From: Halichoerus grypus
Lineage: Eukaryota; Chordata; Mammalia; Carnivora; Phocidae
Length of the DNA stretch: 64,000 nt
Direction of reading: 5' to 3'
Assembly (NCBI RefSeq): GCF_964656455.1
Contig: NC_135721.1
Span: 50,785,530 to 50,849,529, forward strand
Shown piece by piece: positions 57,501 through 64,000 of the stretch (within the stretch, counting starts at the first letter, position 1; each line of letters begins with the position of its first letter). A program made the position numbers and the translations under genes. Under the pieces are notes generated by a model. It was not told the origin of the DNA and did not search any database. It was given only the letters and a program-made list of their open reading frames with translations.

Positions 57501-58875
57501 ATTCACACACTTACAAATTCACACATACAAACATGTTCTCATACATTCACACACTCCTCTCAGTTTCATATAGTGAAAAGAACAAAAAACTGGATGTCAG
57601 GAGATTGAGATCTGCTCACTTTTACTACTTAGTTTTCATTTCTGTAAAATGGGGAGGAGCTGAGCTAGATGATCTGTAAATTCCTTTCTACTTTTCAGAG
57701 TCTGTGGTTTTATAATTTCCCCTCCTCCCTCCCCATCCAGGCATTTCAAAGCTTGAGTGGAAGCGAGGTGGGGAGAGAGTGGGAAGGAGGAAAAAGGGCA
57801 GTAGGGGGGCTTAGTTTCTGGTCTGAGCAGCTGTGGCTTTGAACATGGCAGCAATCCAAACAGGTTCCCTCCAGGTGACCACTAGAATGGGCCAACCAGC
57901 CATCTTCCCCTTTGGTTAATCCTTTTATCTTGGAAACATGGGGTCCATATCACTCAAGGAATTCCATTCTCCCTCTGTCTTCCCCTCTCTGCCTACTGGG
58001 GAGATATTCCCCATTTTTCCAAAAGTTCCTCTCTGGTATAGGAAATGAAATGGGTATAAAAACATGTAATTTCCATGTTAACTAACTGGAGTTTAAATAA
58101 AAGCTTTAAAAAACTTTAATTTTCATATTTTTACTGGTGAAACTGAACCGGTTACAACAGTTCTTAGATTCTTCAGTGGAAGAGTTGTATGTGTTACTGG
58201 TCTCCTCCTTCCTATAACCTCTCTCCTCACCTGGGTCTGTCCCCTCATTTAGTCCTACAAAAGCTCTCAACTGGGCCCTAGCTGGGCCCCCTGCCACGTT
58301 TGGACATCATTACCTGTTTACATTTGTAGACAAGACCCCAGAGTAACAGACTTGCCAAGGGCCTGTTCTCAGAGCAGGCTGTGTGGAAGGGGGTACAGGG
58401 TTTGGGTGAGAATCCTGCCTAACCCTTTCCCCCTACAATGTCAGCCTGTCCCTCCTGTTGCTCTAGGTTTCTTTTATAGAATTGCCTAGAAATGGTTCTG
58501 TTAACCCCATATGGAAACTTTCACCTGATGGAAATCTTAAGGGTCATATCTCTTGATCTTTTTCTAGAAGGTGCTAAGAAGACAGAAACAAGCAAAGCCA
58601 CCACAGAGCCTGAAACAACACAGCCAGAAGGAGTGGTGGTCAACGGGAGGGAGGACGAGCAGACCACAGAGGAAATTCTCAGCAAAGGCTTGAGCCAGAT
58701 GACCACCAATGCCGACACGGATGTTGATACCTCTAAGGACAAAACCGAGTCGGTCACCAGCGGCCCCATGTCTCCAGAGGGCTCACCTTCCAAGTCTCCC
58801 TCCAAAAAGAAGAAGAAATTCCGAACCCCATCCTTCCTGAAAAAGAGCAAAAAGAAGGAGAAAGTGGAGTCCTGA
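21221..58875 (+). CDS. ADD2: beta-adducin, complete coding region in 14 exons
   Basis: Beta-adducin pairs with alpha-adducin, caps barbed ends of actin filaments and recruits spectrin at junctions of the cortical membrane skeleton, chiefly in red cells and neurons. Joined exons: 21221-21406, 23162-23300, 30661-30812, 31233-31313, 34071-34220, 35580-35723, 37860-37958, 42291-42467, 47352-47609, 48703-48822, 49709-49798, 51736-51883, 53217-53342, 58568-58875. These give 725 residues; the human protein, from memory, has 726. Seen order: acidic/proline-rich N-terminus (1-20), class II aldolase-like head (about 135-355, with HLH at 228-230 and NHG at 290-292), neck with a [14 protein letters not shown] segment (431-444), Glu/Ser/Pro-rich tail, and a MARCKS-like basic C-terminus. 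All introns are GT-AG and no frame break is seen. The ATG has A at -3. The product is recognised by family sequence; exon edges are set by splice sites and frame. Confidence 0.97.
21407..23161 (+). other. ADD2 intron between coding exons 1 and 2
   Basis: GTGAGT...CTTCAG. GC-rich, without SINE or L1 copies that I can recognise; no other feature seen. A 226-codon minus-strand frame (21946-22626) has no recognisable product. Confidence 0.9.
23162..23300 (+). CDS. ADD2: ADD2 coding exon 2 (residues 63-109 part)
   Basis: Acceptor CTTCAG ends at 23161. The exon encodes [17 protein letters not shown] and then [16 protein letters not shown], and ends in phase 1 before GTACGTG at 23301. It belongs to the N-terminal part of the globular head. 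Confidence 0.96.
25228..25480 (+). mobile_element. L1 3' end with double A-tail (possible 3' transduction)
   Basis: L1 3'UTR end (GGATGGGTTAGCCTGGTGAT ... TAACATAACAATAAAAAAA), an A-rich tail, then 26 bp of non-L1 sequence (GCAGTCACTATGGGACATCT...) and a second A-tract, all inside the duplication AGAAAAGTAGCTGG at 25214-25227 and 25481-25494. Confidence 0.8.
25693..25890 (-). mobile_element. Can-SINE, antisense
   Basis: Reversed SINE (AAGATTTTATTTATTTATTT ... GAGCCATCCAGGCGCCCC) with duplication TAACTTTGTTATTT at 25679-25692 and 25891-25904. Confidence 0.93.
26742..26925 (+). mobile_element. Can-SINE
   Basis: CGGGGCGCCTGGGTGGCTCA ... AATAAATAAATAAAATC plus poly(A), flanked by AAAAAATTTATTTTG at 26727-26741 and 26926-26940. 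Confidence 0.95.
27119..27178 (-). mobile_element. extremely truncated L1 3' end, antisense
   Basis: T-run then GATGTTAATCACCATACATT ACATCATTAGTTTTTGATTA: about 60 bp of reversed L1 3' terminus. Flanks repeat TTCCCGTTTTCTTTT (27096-27110, 27179-27193), and the duplication continues with mismatches through CAAT. Confidence 0.8.
30661..30812 (+). CDS. ADD2: ADD2 coding exon 3 (residues 109-159)
   Basis: Acceptor TTTCCCTGCAG ends at 30660. The split codon A|AC gives Asn109, followed by [20 protein letters not shown] and the [19 protein letters not shown] segment that opens the aldolase-like fold. Donor GTGAGC is at 30813, phase 0. Confidence 0.97.
31233..31313 (+). CDS. ADD2: ADD2 coding exon 4 (residues 160-186)
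   Basis: 81-nt exon between acceptor TTCCCTCCAG (to 31232) and donor GTAAGT (31314). It encodes [20 protein letters not shown] and then EVTASSL, the 'FLISPKG' core of the aldolase-like head. In phase at both ends. Confidence 0.96.
31960..32100 (+). repeat. MIR fragment
   Basis: CCACTTTATAGGCAGGAGAG GACACTGGAGCCCAGGGAGG TAAGTGACTTGCACAGGGCC. Confidence 0.6.
32603..32658. repeat. CA/CG alternating repeat
   Basis: (CA)n with an inner CGCGCGCGCGC block at about 32625-32637: alternating purine-pyrimidine, a classic Z-DNA-prone type. Confidence 0.95.
33083..33787 (-). mobile_element. antisense 5'-truncated L1
   Basis: Reverse complement of an L1 3'UTR/ORF2 end (TTAGTTAACATACAGTGCAG ... GAGTGAGATCATATGGTATT ... 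GTTCTCCAGAGTGGCTGCCC). It holds a TG microsatellite and an ~90-bp unrelated CA-rich stretch at about 33505-33590. Confidence 0.85.
33471..33504. repeat. TG microsatellite
   Basis: (TG)17, followed by TACACACAAC; lies inside the antisense L1. Confidence 0.95.
34071..34220 (+). CDS. ADD2: ADD2 coding exon 5 (residues 187-236)
   Basis: Acceptor CCTGGCCCAG to 34070, donor GTGAGT at 34221. It encodes [13 protein letters not shown]..., then [20 protein letters not shown] and [12 protein letters not shown]. The HLH (His228, His230) sits where class II aldolases hold two zinc-binding histidines. The position expected for the catalytic Glu is Gly209 (TTG-FCLH). Confidence 0.97.
35580..35723 (+). CDS. 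ADD2: ADD2 coding exon 6 (residues 237-284)
   Basis: Acceptor TCTCACTAAAG to 35579, donor GTTTGC (weak) at 35724. It encodes [20 protein letters not shown], then [20 protein letters not shown] and KCLGPTCK. Residue 242 is Cys (TGT). Phase 0 at both ends. Confidence 0.96.
36007..36196 (-). mobile_element. Can-SINE, antisense
   Basis: Reversed SINE ending GAGCCACCGAGGCGCCCC, with duplication TCTAAATCACTATTTTA at about 35990-36006 and 36197-36213. Confidence 0.93.
37165..37350 (+). repeat. MIR fragment
   Basis: GTTCCGATTCTGCCCTTGAT TAGCTGG ... CTTCTGTTTCCTCTTCTGCA AAA fits a diverged MIR. Confidence 0.5.
37860..37958 (+). CDS. ADD2: ADD2 coding exon 7 (residues 285-317)
   Basis: Acceptor TCCTATGCAG to 37859, donor GTGAGC at 37959. 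It encodes [20 protein letters not shown] and [13 protein letters not shown]. Asn-His-Gly (290-292) matches the third metal-histidine motif of the class II aldolase fold. Confidence 0.97.
40246..40485 (+). repeat. MIR, near full length
   Basis: CCAGGTGCTATTCTAGGTGC ... CATTTTACAGATGAGAAAAC ... ACACAGCAAGTAAGTGGCAA ... CTACGTTGCACTGCCTCC. Confidence 0.85.
40879..41168. repeat. 22-bp perfect inverted repeat spanning 290 bp
   Basis: Left arm 40879-40900 starts GGATGCAATTTAGCTTGCTG; the right arm 41147-41168 is its exact reverse complement. The 246-bp interior is not recognisably repetitive. Confidence 0.9.
42291..42467 (+). CDS. ADD2: ADD2 coding exon 8 (residues 318-376)
   Basis: Acceptor CTCTTTGCTGCAG to 42290, donor GTGAGT at 42468. 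It encodes [40 protein letters not shown] and [19 protein letters not shown], the end of the head and start of the neck. Confidence 0.97.
43317..43528 (-). mobile_element. Can-SINE, antisense, with internal partial duplication
   Basis: Reversed SINE; duplication AAGAAACACACGATTCTT (43299-43316) versus AAGAAACAGACAATTCTT (43529-43546). An AGGACCCC segment is repeated around 43447-43470, making it slightly longer than its relatives. Confidence 0.92.
43652..43857 (+). mobile_element. Can-SINE
   Basis: GGGTGCCTGGGTGGCTCAGT ... AATAAATAAATAAAATC plus poly(A), flanked by GAAAAATGCTGCATGA at 43636-43651 and 43858-43873. Confidence 0.95.
43970..44126 (-). mobile_element. Can-SINE, antisense, tail truncated
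   Basis: Reversed SINE body AGAGCACAAGCAGGGGGAGT ... GCCACCCAGGCGCCCC, without the TC-rich/poly(T) end. No clear duplication. Confidence 0.85.
45180..45372 (+). mobile_element. Can-SINE
   Basis: GGCTCCTGGGTGGCTCAGTT ... AATAAATAAATAAAATC, flanked by ACAAGATGAATTCC at 45166-45179 and 45373-45386. Confidence 0.95.
45411..45594 (+). mobile_element. Can-SINE
   Basis: GGGCGCCTGGGTGGCTCAGT ... plus A-tail, flanked by AAAAATTTGAACATA at 45396-45410 and 45595-45609. It lies 24 bp after the previous SINE's right duplication, same orientation. Confidence 0.95.
46905..47065. mobile_element. MER5-type hAT relic
   Basis: TTAGAATCAGCTGGCAAGCT TTTAAAAATCC ... CAGCCAGGGCTGAGAACCCC, diverged. Confidence 0.65.
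47352..47609 (+). CDS. ADD2: ADD2 coding exon 9, neck (residues 377-462)
   Basis: Acceptor GTCCTTTTTAG to 47351, donor GTAAGG at 47610. The largest internal exon (258 nt). It carries [38 protein letters not shown], the basic [19 protein letters not shown] (426-444) and [13 protein letters not shown]. The basic stretch corresponds to the neck region known to bind calmodulin and to be phosphorylated. Confidence 0.97.
48194..48381 (+). mobile_element. Can-SINE, older subfamily
   Basis: GGGCACCTGGGTGGCTCAGT, then ACTTTCGATTTCGGCTCAGG and GTGTGGAGTCGGCTTGAGAG as in older copies. Duplication AAAATCAATAAGTCA (48179) versus AAAATCAGTAAGTCA (48382). Confidence 0.93.
48703..48822 (+). CDS. ADD2: ADD2 coding exon 10 (residues 463-502)
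   Basis: Acceptor GTGTGTGTTCAG to 48702, donor GTAAGG at 48823. It encodes [20 protein letters not shown] and [20 protein letters not shown], the neck-to-tail junction. Phase 0 at both ends. Confidence 0.97.
49240..49400. mobile_element. MER5-type hAT relic
   Basis: GATTTAAAATGCAGATGCCC AGG ... GACTCCGATTCAATGGCTGT GGGGTGG, diverged. Confidence 0.5.
49709..49798 (+). CDS. ADD2: ADD2 coding exon 11 (residues 503-532)
   Basis: Acceptor CCTTGCCACACAG to 49708. It encodes [20 protein letters not shown] and [10 protein letters not shown]. The donor at 49799 is CCG|GTACAG, far from the MAG|GTRAGT consensus, and the frame stays open across it for 28 codons, so this exon probably has a spliced and an unspliced (terminal) form. 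Confidence 0.96.
49799..49885 (+). CDS. ADD2: alternative C-terminal extension of short beta-adducin by readthrough of exon 11
   Basis: If the weak donor at 49799 is not used, the frame continues for 28 codons (starting [20 protein letters not shown]) to TGA at 49883-49885, giving a 560-residue protein of roughly 62-63 kDa. A shorter beta-adducin (ADD63) with a different C-terminus, lacking the basic tail, is described in the literature. Assigning it to this readthrough is my inference from the predicted size and from the first downstream AATAAA at 51440. Confidence 0.7.
   Translation, partial: VQQKLPLSGGETCLPSGSSVPGARQQDP
49886..51465 (+). other. ADD2: probable 3'UTR of the short ADD2 transcript
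   Basis: About 1.6 kb follows the readthrough stop without an AATAAA until 51440-51445, and I recognise no SINE or L1 in it, unlike other long ADD2 introns. In the full-length transcript the same DNA is intron 11. The boundary at about 51465 is estimated from the usual 10-30 nt hexamer-to-cleavage distance. Confidence 0.5.
51440..51445 (+). terminator. candidate intronic polyadenylation signal (AATAAA)
   Basis: AATAAA is followed within 25 nt by CGTGTGTCTTCCTTCTGCTT, a GU/U-rich stretch of the kind bound by CstF. It is the first AATAAA after the readthrough stop at 49885 and sits about 290 bp before the next coding exon, where an alternative terminal exon would end. Confidence 0.6.
51736..51883 (+). 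CDS. ADD2: ADD2 coding exon 12 (residues 533-582 part)
   Basis: Acceptor GTTAACTTTCAG to 51735, donor GTAAAT at 51884, exit phase 1. It encodes [40 protein letters not shown] and VERKKLELD. The charged [13 protein letters not shown] segment is probably helical. Opens the long-form-specific tail. Confidence 0.96.
51884..53216 (+). other. ADD2 intron between coding exons 12 and 13
   Basis: GTAAAT...ATTTTCAG. No SINE or L1 copy recognised. It ends with a T-run at 53132-53148 and a long pyrimidine stretch before the acceptor. Confidence 0.85.
53217..53342 (+). CDS. ADD2: ADD2 coding exon 13 (residues 582-624 part)
   Basis: Acceptor CTGTATTTTCAG to 53216, donor GTGAGT at 53343; phase 1 at both ends. 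It encodes [20 protein letters not shown] and then [19 protein letters not shown]: repeated Ser-Pro sites in a disordered tail, suited to proline-directed kinases. Confidence 0.96.
53685..54000. mobile_element. two adjacent MER5-type hAT relics
   Basis: 53685-53805 (ATGCAGTAGGTCTGGGGCGG GACCTGAGA) and 53808-54000 (CATTGGAATTACCTGGGGAG ... GCCCAGGCTGAGAACCACTT), both diverged. Confidence 0.65.
56100..56680. mobile_element. ancient interspersed repeat, family unsure
   Basis: GCAGTCATCTGGGAGCTTGA CTAAACTGGAACTTCCAAGA TGGC ... AGACTTCATTACATAGTGGC matches a widespread mammalian repeat of LTR or DNA-element origin. Diverged; no coding frame. Confidence 0.45.
57345..57560. repeat. CA-rich degenerate minisatellite
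   Basis: Irregular repeats of CACTCACACAC, CCACACCAACAC and ACTCATACAC over about 215 bp, strongly pyrimidine/A and nearly G-free on the + strand. Confidence 0.85.
58568..58875 (+). CDS. ADD2: ADD2 coding exon 14 (residues 624-725, stop)
   Basis: Acceptor CTTTTTCTAG to 58567. It encodes [53 protein letters not shown] and the terminal [23 protein letters not shown]. That end is the MARCKS-related domain, which binds acidic phospholipids, calmodulin and the spectrin-actin complex; the PKC/PKA serine in RTPSF is Ser712 here (713 in human). TGA at 58873-58875. Confidence 0.97.
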
Positions 58876-59019
58876 TTGGTAGCACCCTTGGGCTCCCATC
58901 TGCACCCTCTCCCTCCACCCCTTCCCTTCTCCCATCTCTGTCCCTGGAAGCACAGGGCCAAAGAGGGATAGAATAGGACCCTGGATCACACTCTGAGGGG
59001 GAACTTAGAGATTACCCAA

Positions 59020-59165
59020 CCAACCCCTCATTTTACAATTGCCCCAGAGAAATCAGGTGACTTTCCCAAGGTCACACAGCTAGTTAGTGGCAGAGCCTGC
59101 ACTAGAATTGGGGTCTCCTGGCCCCTAGTCCAGTGCTCTTTCCACTACATAACACTGCCTAGTTG
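59020..59165 (+). repeat. MIR in the 3'UTR
   Basis: CATTTTACAATTGCCCCAGA ... CCAAGGTCACACAGCTAGTT AGTGGCAGAG. Confidence 0.7.
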
Positions 59166-60264
59166 TGGGCCACCTTTGTGAGGATGCTGTCCACTGATCT
59201 GAGCCCAGGGCAGAAGGCCTGAGTGGGCTGCAAGCCCTCACAATCTCAGATCAAATCAGACAGGTTCAGACTTCCCCTGAGCAAGGTCCTTTTCCTTGCA
59301 GGAATCCAATCTCCTGCTAATGGAGCTGTCACAGTTTAGAAATCTCTCTTTTCCATAGGGTCCCCGCCCTGCTGCTCTCAGTAACCAGATAAATTGCCCT
59401 GTCCCCTACACCAGAAGTCTATCTTTGTTCCCAAGGTCTGATGGCTTAGCTTGTGCTTCCCCAACCACTAACCCTGAGCTTTCTTCATGGAACCTCCTGA
59501 ATGACGGATGGATGAAGAATTGTAAGAGCGGGCAGACATAAGGGCAAGCCGAGTCAGCCACAGGATTGGGAATCATTTAATCAATATAAGAAGCCAGGAA
59601 CTTGGCCCATTTGAATTGTGCATCTCAGGCGCTTCAAAACTAAAACCAAATTTAGCTTAGAGAAAAGTTGTCTCATGCTCAGGGCAGAAATTTGGGGAAA
59701 TTTAGATCCTCTGTTGGCTTTGGGTTGTACAAGGAGGATCAAAACAACACAGGAAATGCTATGCCTTTCTAGCTTTGCATGATACATGGAGCAATGTGGC
59801 TGTACCCATTTCACTCCTATGTGGCGGTCAGGTGTCCCCTGACCTTCCTTCAAACCTGGAAGCACTGGCTCACAGACTGGAACTGGCATCTTATTCTTGG
59901 CACCTTGACCTTGGCTCCTTTGGGTTCCGACTCAGTCACTCTGGGTCCAGCAGAGGAGAATGAGATGAGCCCTTGAGGATTCATTCCTTGGATCAGCTAT
60001 CAGAAAAATCAGCTTGAGTGTCCTTGCCCCGCCACTATCTGTCCACCCTGGGGCCTAGTAAGAGCCACAGCTGCTGTTGTAAATGCCAGCACTATCTTTT
60101 CATATTCTTCCACGGGACATCGAATAATGAGCATTGTTGGCTCCTAAAAAATAGACAATCCATTCTCTTTATAGCACAGTGTCTTCAAAGAGTATTTTTC
60201 CTTTTTGTCCTGATTATTGTGAAAGTACTTTTGAAAGTTCTTAATCACAGTTTTCCACTTTTGA

Positions 60265-60485
60265 GCACTTACTTTCTATATATAGACACTGTGCAGGCTT
60301 TCCATGCATTACACCCTTTGACTGTCATGATAATCTTGTGATGTGGGTAAGATATTCCCATTTTATCAGTAAGAAAACTGAGCCCCAAAAGGACAATCGA
60401 CTTGCTCCAGGTGACTTGGCTAGAAAGATCCAGAGCCTGGATTTGACCCCTGAGTCAGTCTGAGTCCAGAGCCTTTGTTCTTAAC
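60265..60485 (+). repeat. MIR in the 3'UTR
   Basis: TTGAGCACTTACTTTCTATA ... CCCATTTTATCAGTAAGAAA ACTGAG ... CCAGAGCCTTTGTTCTTAAC. Confidence 0.75.
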
Positions 60486-61033
60486 AGTTACGATGATTAG
60501 AAAACTTGAAATCCCCAAGGCAGGGGGCTAATTTAGTCCAGGACCCATTTCTGTGATTGGTCTCCACTGTGTAATGTCAGCATTTGAAATGAAGGCAGGA
60601 AACTACCTGTGTTCTCCCTCATGAGTGCACGTTAAGCTCCTGATAAATGTGGATTGTGGCGAGGCCAATGTGGACCTCTGACAAAGGAGAGGCAGGAGCC
60701 TTCTGGTTGGGCCACAGTATTTGGGGGGCGGGGCTATTTCTTGAGAAGAAAAGAAGCTGACACATGACTAAAGAGAACCCAGTACTGCATCTCTCTAGAG
60801 CAGATTCCTAACTGCTACCCCAGCCCCCACTCTGCTCTACTTTCTGATGGGCCTTGTGATGGGCAACCCAATGGTCAGGGGCATCCAATGCCTCACATAA
60901 AGTCCATGTTGTGGGAAATGCCTTTAAGAGCCAATCCTTTGATGCCTACTTTGAAAAAATAGATTTCACATTCATCCCTTCATCCCTCACAATATTTGTT
61001 AAGCACCCACAAAGCACCAGGCATTATGCCGTC

Positions 61034-61039
61034 ATTAAA
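61034..61039 (+). terminator. weak candidate polyadenylation signal (ATTAAA)
   Basis: ATTAAA in CGTCATTAAAAGAAACC within the 3'UTR, followed by CACTCATTGTGGCTAGG. It is the commonest non-canonical hexamer, but there is no strong U/GU element. Confidence 0.25.
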
Positions 61040-62743
61040 AGAAACCACTCATTGTGGCTAGGATCATCAACAGCCAGCAATGTTAAGAGAAGAGTGGACT
61101 GGATTACCATTGACGCAGCTTTTTATGCTTGAGTGGTTGTAGCTCAGAGATGATGTTGATTGACTCTTCGCATTCAACAAACTCTCTTTATTCCCTTTAC
61201 AACAGTGAGGCCTCATTTAGGTGAAAATGCCAGAGTCTTGCTGGAGGATCATCCTTGGGATTTATGCCATGGGTCCACCTTATATTTATCCATTTGTTCA
61301 TCCTCATGCATTCGAACAAAACAACCACAACAAAAAACCCCATGAGCTTGGGTCATGGGTCAAGTCTGAAGGCAGAACATAGTCCCTGCCCACAGAAGTT
61401 TTTAAGTATAGGAGGCTTGTAGACGAGTTACGGAAAGGGCAAGGGGGCAGAGGGGACATAAGGAAGTAATGATTTATTGTCTTCTGGACCAGAGAAACTT
61501 TCCTGAAAGATGTGATAATTGAGTTAGGTTTTCAGACAAAGAGGAATTCTCCAGGAAGACAAATGTCGGTGGGATATTCGTGCTGAGGGAAGAGCGTGTG
61601 CAAAGGCACGGAAGCACAAAACTCCACGACAGGCCCACTGAGTCGTGCAGAAACGCCAGAACATAACGTGTAAGGGGGGCGGGGGCTTTGTTTCATAGGT
61701 GAGCAGGGCTGGTCAGAGAGAAACCTATAGAAGTGTGCAACTAGATTTTATCCTGAAGGGGGTTTGGACCTGCTGATGGCTTACATCAGGGTGTCATGAT
61801 CAAGCTTGAATTTTACAAAAATCCGTTTGGTGGCTGGAGAATGACCTGGAGAGGAGTACGGTGAAAGCCCAGGAGATCTCCTAATGAGGCCCTTCTGAAA
61901 TGTCAGCACTGAAACATGCCTGGTGGCCTGCCTTACACCACGTTTTCCTTAGAGCAAATAGCATGCTTCCGGCACAGAATTTTGCTTCCCTAACGGTCTT
62001 TGGATAAGGCATCTTAGGAAAGATTTTCAACAAGGAGAGGGAAGCATTCAAAGAGCTAATGCTTGGTGCCGTTTCCAGGTCTGTTTCGTCTCGCTGCAGA
62101 ACTGCCGCGGGAGCTGTGAGGCCCTCTGCCCATGCCTTGCTCTCCCGTACCTGTCGGCGGTGGTACGCTTAGCACCAGGCTCAAGGTGGTGCACTGGATG
62201 CTGTTGCAAGAGACGTGCTGTCCAAAAAAACCATAGGCTTTTAGGGAGAGGATGGGGCGTTTTCTTTGGATCTGGATAAAAGTTGGCTGAGAATTTTGAC
62301 CAGTGTCTGTCTGGAGAAAATGTCTCTATGGAGAGCTCAGAGTGGTAGGTAGGAGGGTCATTTCTAGTGAAGCCACTGTACTTGGATATGCCGCAGAAAG
62401 GGACGAGAACATGTGAGCCAGTCTGCAGTGTGACGGATGGCTGAGCTGGGCAGGGGGCCGTTTTGAGGCTGTTTCCATGGGGCGGGATGGGAGGCAGAAG
62501 GAGAGACAGTTACAGAGGGACAACTTGGTTCCAGTGACTTTCCATGCACTAGTGGCTGGCGCCCAGAAGTGATGTGGGAGAACTGTCCACACCATGTGAC
62601 CTTTCTCAAACTTTGCAAAAAGCTTTGTCAAGGGCAAGCCTCTAGCACAGATCTGTGCTCCATGAGAGCTTCCTGGCCTGTAGTGACCCAAGTAACTGTC
62701 CAACTTCGGCCAGGTTACACACAGATAAAAATAACCTCCCCCA

Positions 62744-62925
62744 AGGGGCGCCTGGGTGGCGCAGTCGGTTAAGCATCTGACTCTTGGTTTTGGCTCACGT
62801 CATGATCTCAGGGTTCTGGATTGGGTTCCATGCTCAGTGCAGAGTCGGCTTGAGATTCTCTCTTCCTCTCCCTCTGCCCCTCCCACTTGTGCTCTCTCTC
62901 TCTCAAATAAATAAATCTTTTAAAA
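62744..62925 (+). mobile_element. Can-SINE in the ADD2 3'UTR
   Basis: AGGGGCGCCTGGGTGGCGCAG ... CTCAAATAAATAAATC, sense orientation, older subfamily (GACTCTTGGTTTTGGCTCAC). Flanks are only loosely duplicated (CCTCCCCCA versus TCTCCCTCA). It contributes two overlapping AATAAA hexamers at 62906 and 62910. Confidence 0.92.
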
Positions 62926-63781
62926 AGATAGTCTCCCTCAGCAGTCCTGTAATGAAAATGGGGTTCTTCCTCTGCAGATAGAAAAGTTCTTTTTAAGGGA
63001 CTTGCAGGGATTTGGATGAGGACCCTGGTCTATAAGAACCCCACTGGAAAGCATTGCTCTCATACTATGGATTTATGTTTACTGCCTTGAGTCTTCTCCC
63101 AGTGTCTGATGCACTGAATGTGGCAAGGCAGTCATTCAGATGTCACTTAGCACCGTCATAACAGGGCTACCGCTGTCCTTAACAGGCCACTTCATTACCA
63201 TGGATTTGAAAGAACCATTCCCCCAAGAGCATGATTCCCTTCTGAAAGCTGAAAAGATCAAAAAGAAGTTTGGATTTTTCGAGGGACCTATGCATAGGGG
63301 TAGATAGACACATAGCCTACCATCGGCCTGTGGAGGCCATCTTTTGCACAAGTCCTTACTCCTTTTCCTTACGCAGGTCAGCAGAAGCCCTTGAAGTGGT
63401 TGCTAGAGCTGCTGTTGACTCTCTGAGCGTAGAGGAAACAGGTCTTATATCTTCTCTTACCACTTGAGTCTAAGCAAACTCAAAGACAATAACGTTGAGA
63501 GGGTCTGAGAAGAAATTAGGGAGGAGGTAAACCCATGCTCTCCAATTCCCACAGAAAGGACAAGGCACCCCACAGTTGTTCCCCATCTGTTCCAAAAGGG
63601 ACAATTGAATATGAAAAGCCAGAGGCCTGAACGGACTCTGAAGAAATATGCTCATCAGTTATTTATCTGTTGCAGTTTCACTTGTGTCTCAGTATGAGAA
63701 TGCAGACACGGTAGAGTGATGACTTCCCAATGCCCTGTCTAGCCAACCTACCCACTCGGATGTGGCTTCCTTTTTGCCAGA

Positions 63782-63787
63782 AATAAA
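63782..63787 (+). terminator. candidate distal ADD2 polyadenylation signal (AATAAA)
   Basis: AATAAA in CCAGAAATAAAAGAGCAC, outside any recognised repeat and 4.9 kb after the stop. The downstream 40 nt are only mildly GU-rich, so this is a candidate, chosen by position and hexamer. Confidence 0.5.
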
Positions 63788-64000
63788 AGAGCACACGTGG
63801 AGCCCCGTAACCAGGGCCCATTCAACCCTCTTGAGCCTCTCGCCGTGAGAAGCCACCCTCACCCAGGAATCAATGTGGGCATTTCAGGTGGGGTGTCCTT
63901 CTTTAGTGGAGAAATCTTCTTTCCTCATTTTATGTAGATAGGCTTCTCTTTTTAGGAACAATTAGAATCTCCAGTTGAGGGTTTTCTTAAAAATACAGAA

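Larger units (their letters stand above)
53343..58567 (+). other. last ADD2 intron
   Basis: GTGAGT...TTTCTAG, 5.2 kb. Holds two adjacent MER5-type relics (53685-54000), a MIR fragment, a probable ancient LTR/DNA-element relic (56100-56680) and a CA-rich degenerate satellite (57345-57560). No exon seen. Confidence 0.85.
58876..63810 (+). other. ADD2: long 3'UTR of ADD2 (probable)
   Basis: About 4.9 kb between the stop and the AATAAA at 63782. Brain beta-adducin mRNA is known for an unusually long 3'UTR and a distal poly(A) site, which fits. Inside are MIR remnants (59020-59165, 60270-60480), one sense SINE (62744-62925) and a small CpG-bearing patch (62080-62175). I saw no canonical AATAAA in the first 4 kb, only ATTAAA at 61034 and weaker variants, so the proximal site used in erythroid cells is unresolved. 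Confidence 0.6.

Overview
This is a mammalian genomic window, almost certainly from a carnivoran. It carries more than ten tRNA-Lys-derived Can-SINEs (head motif CCTGGGTGGCTCAGT, internal TC-rich tract, AATAAATAAA tail) and several carnivore-type L1 3' ends (GATGGGTATTAAAGAGGGCACA ... ACTAATGATGTA). The SINE subfamily (GGGCGCCTGGGTGGCTCAG..GGTTAAGCG, CTGCTCAGC-GGGAGTCTGC) looks more like bears, pinnipeds or mustelids than like the young dog SINEC_Cf; that lineage call is an inference from memory of subfamily consensuses.

There is one protein-coding gene, ADD2 (beta-adducin), on the + strand. All 14 coding exons can be read directly, from the ATG at 21221 to the TGA at 58873-58875. Every intron is GT-AG, all phases agree, and the exons join into an open frame of 725 codons plus stop (2178 nt). 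The ATG exon has a good acceptor 34 nt upstream of the start, so the promoter(s) and first untranslated exon(s) lie further 5', either in 1-21186 or outside the window. Introns occupy most of 21.4-58.6 kb and hold the usual layers of transposons. A long 3'UTR probably runs from 58876 to about 63.8 kb, where an AATAAA is seen. A second, shorter transcript end is visible: the donor after coding exon 11 is weak (CCG|GTACAG), and reading through it adds 28 codons and a stop, with the first AATAAA at 51440. That predicts a 560-residue form matching the known ~63 kDa beta-adducin.

Layout: 1-21.2 kb, noncoding 5' flank or 5' intron with MIRs, LTR remnants, MER5-type hAT copies (one split by an L1), a perfect 27-bp hairpin and a polypurine tract; 21.2-23.3 kb, coding exons 1-2; 23.3-30.7 kb, a large intron dominated by an old antisense L1; 30.7-38 kb, exons 3-7, the aldolase-like head; 38-47.3 kb, exon 8 flanked by repeat-rich introns, including an old sense L1 riddled with SINEs; 47.3-53.3 kb, exons 9-13, the neck and tail; 53.3-58.6 kb, last intron; 58.6-64 kb, last exon (MARCKS-like basic end) and 3'UTR.

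The protein caps spectrin-actin junctions of the membrane skeleton. I found no second gene, no functional RNA gene, and no novel multi-gene system. The points most worth checking are the alternative terminal exon, the erased aldolase active site, two perfect inverted repeats (2050-2114 and 40879-41168), a possible L1 3' transduction, and the 3'UTR polyadenylation layout.
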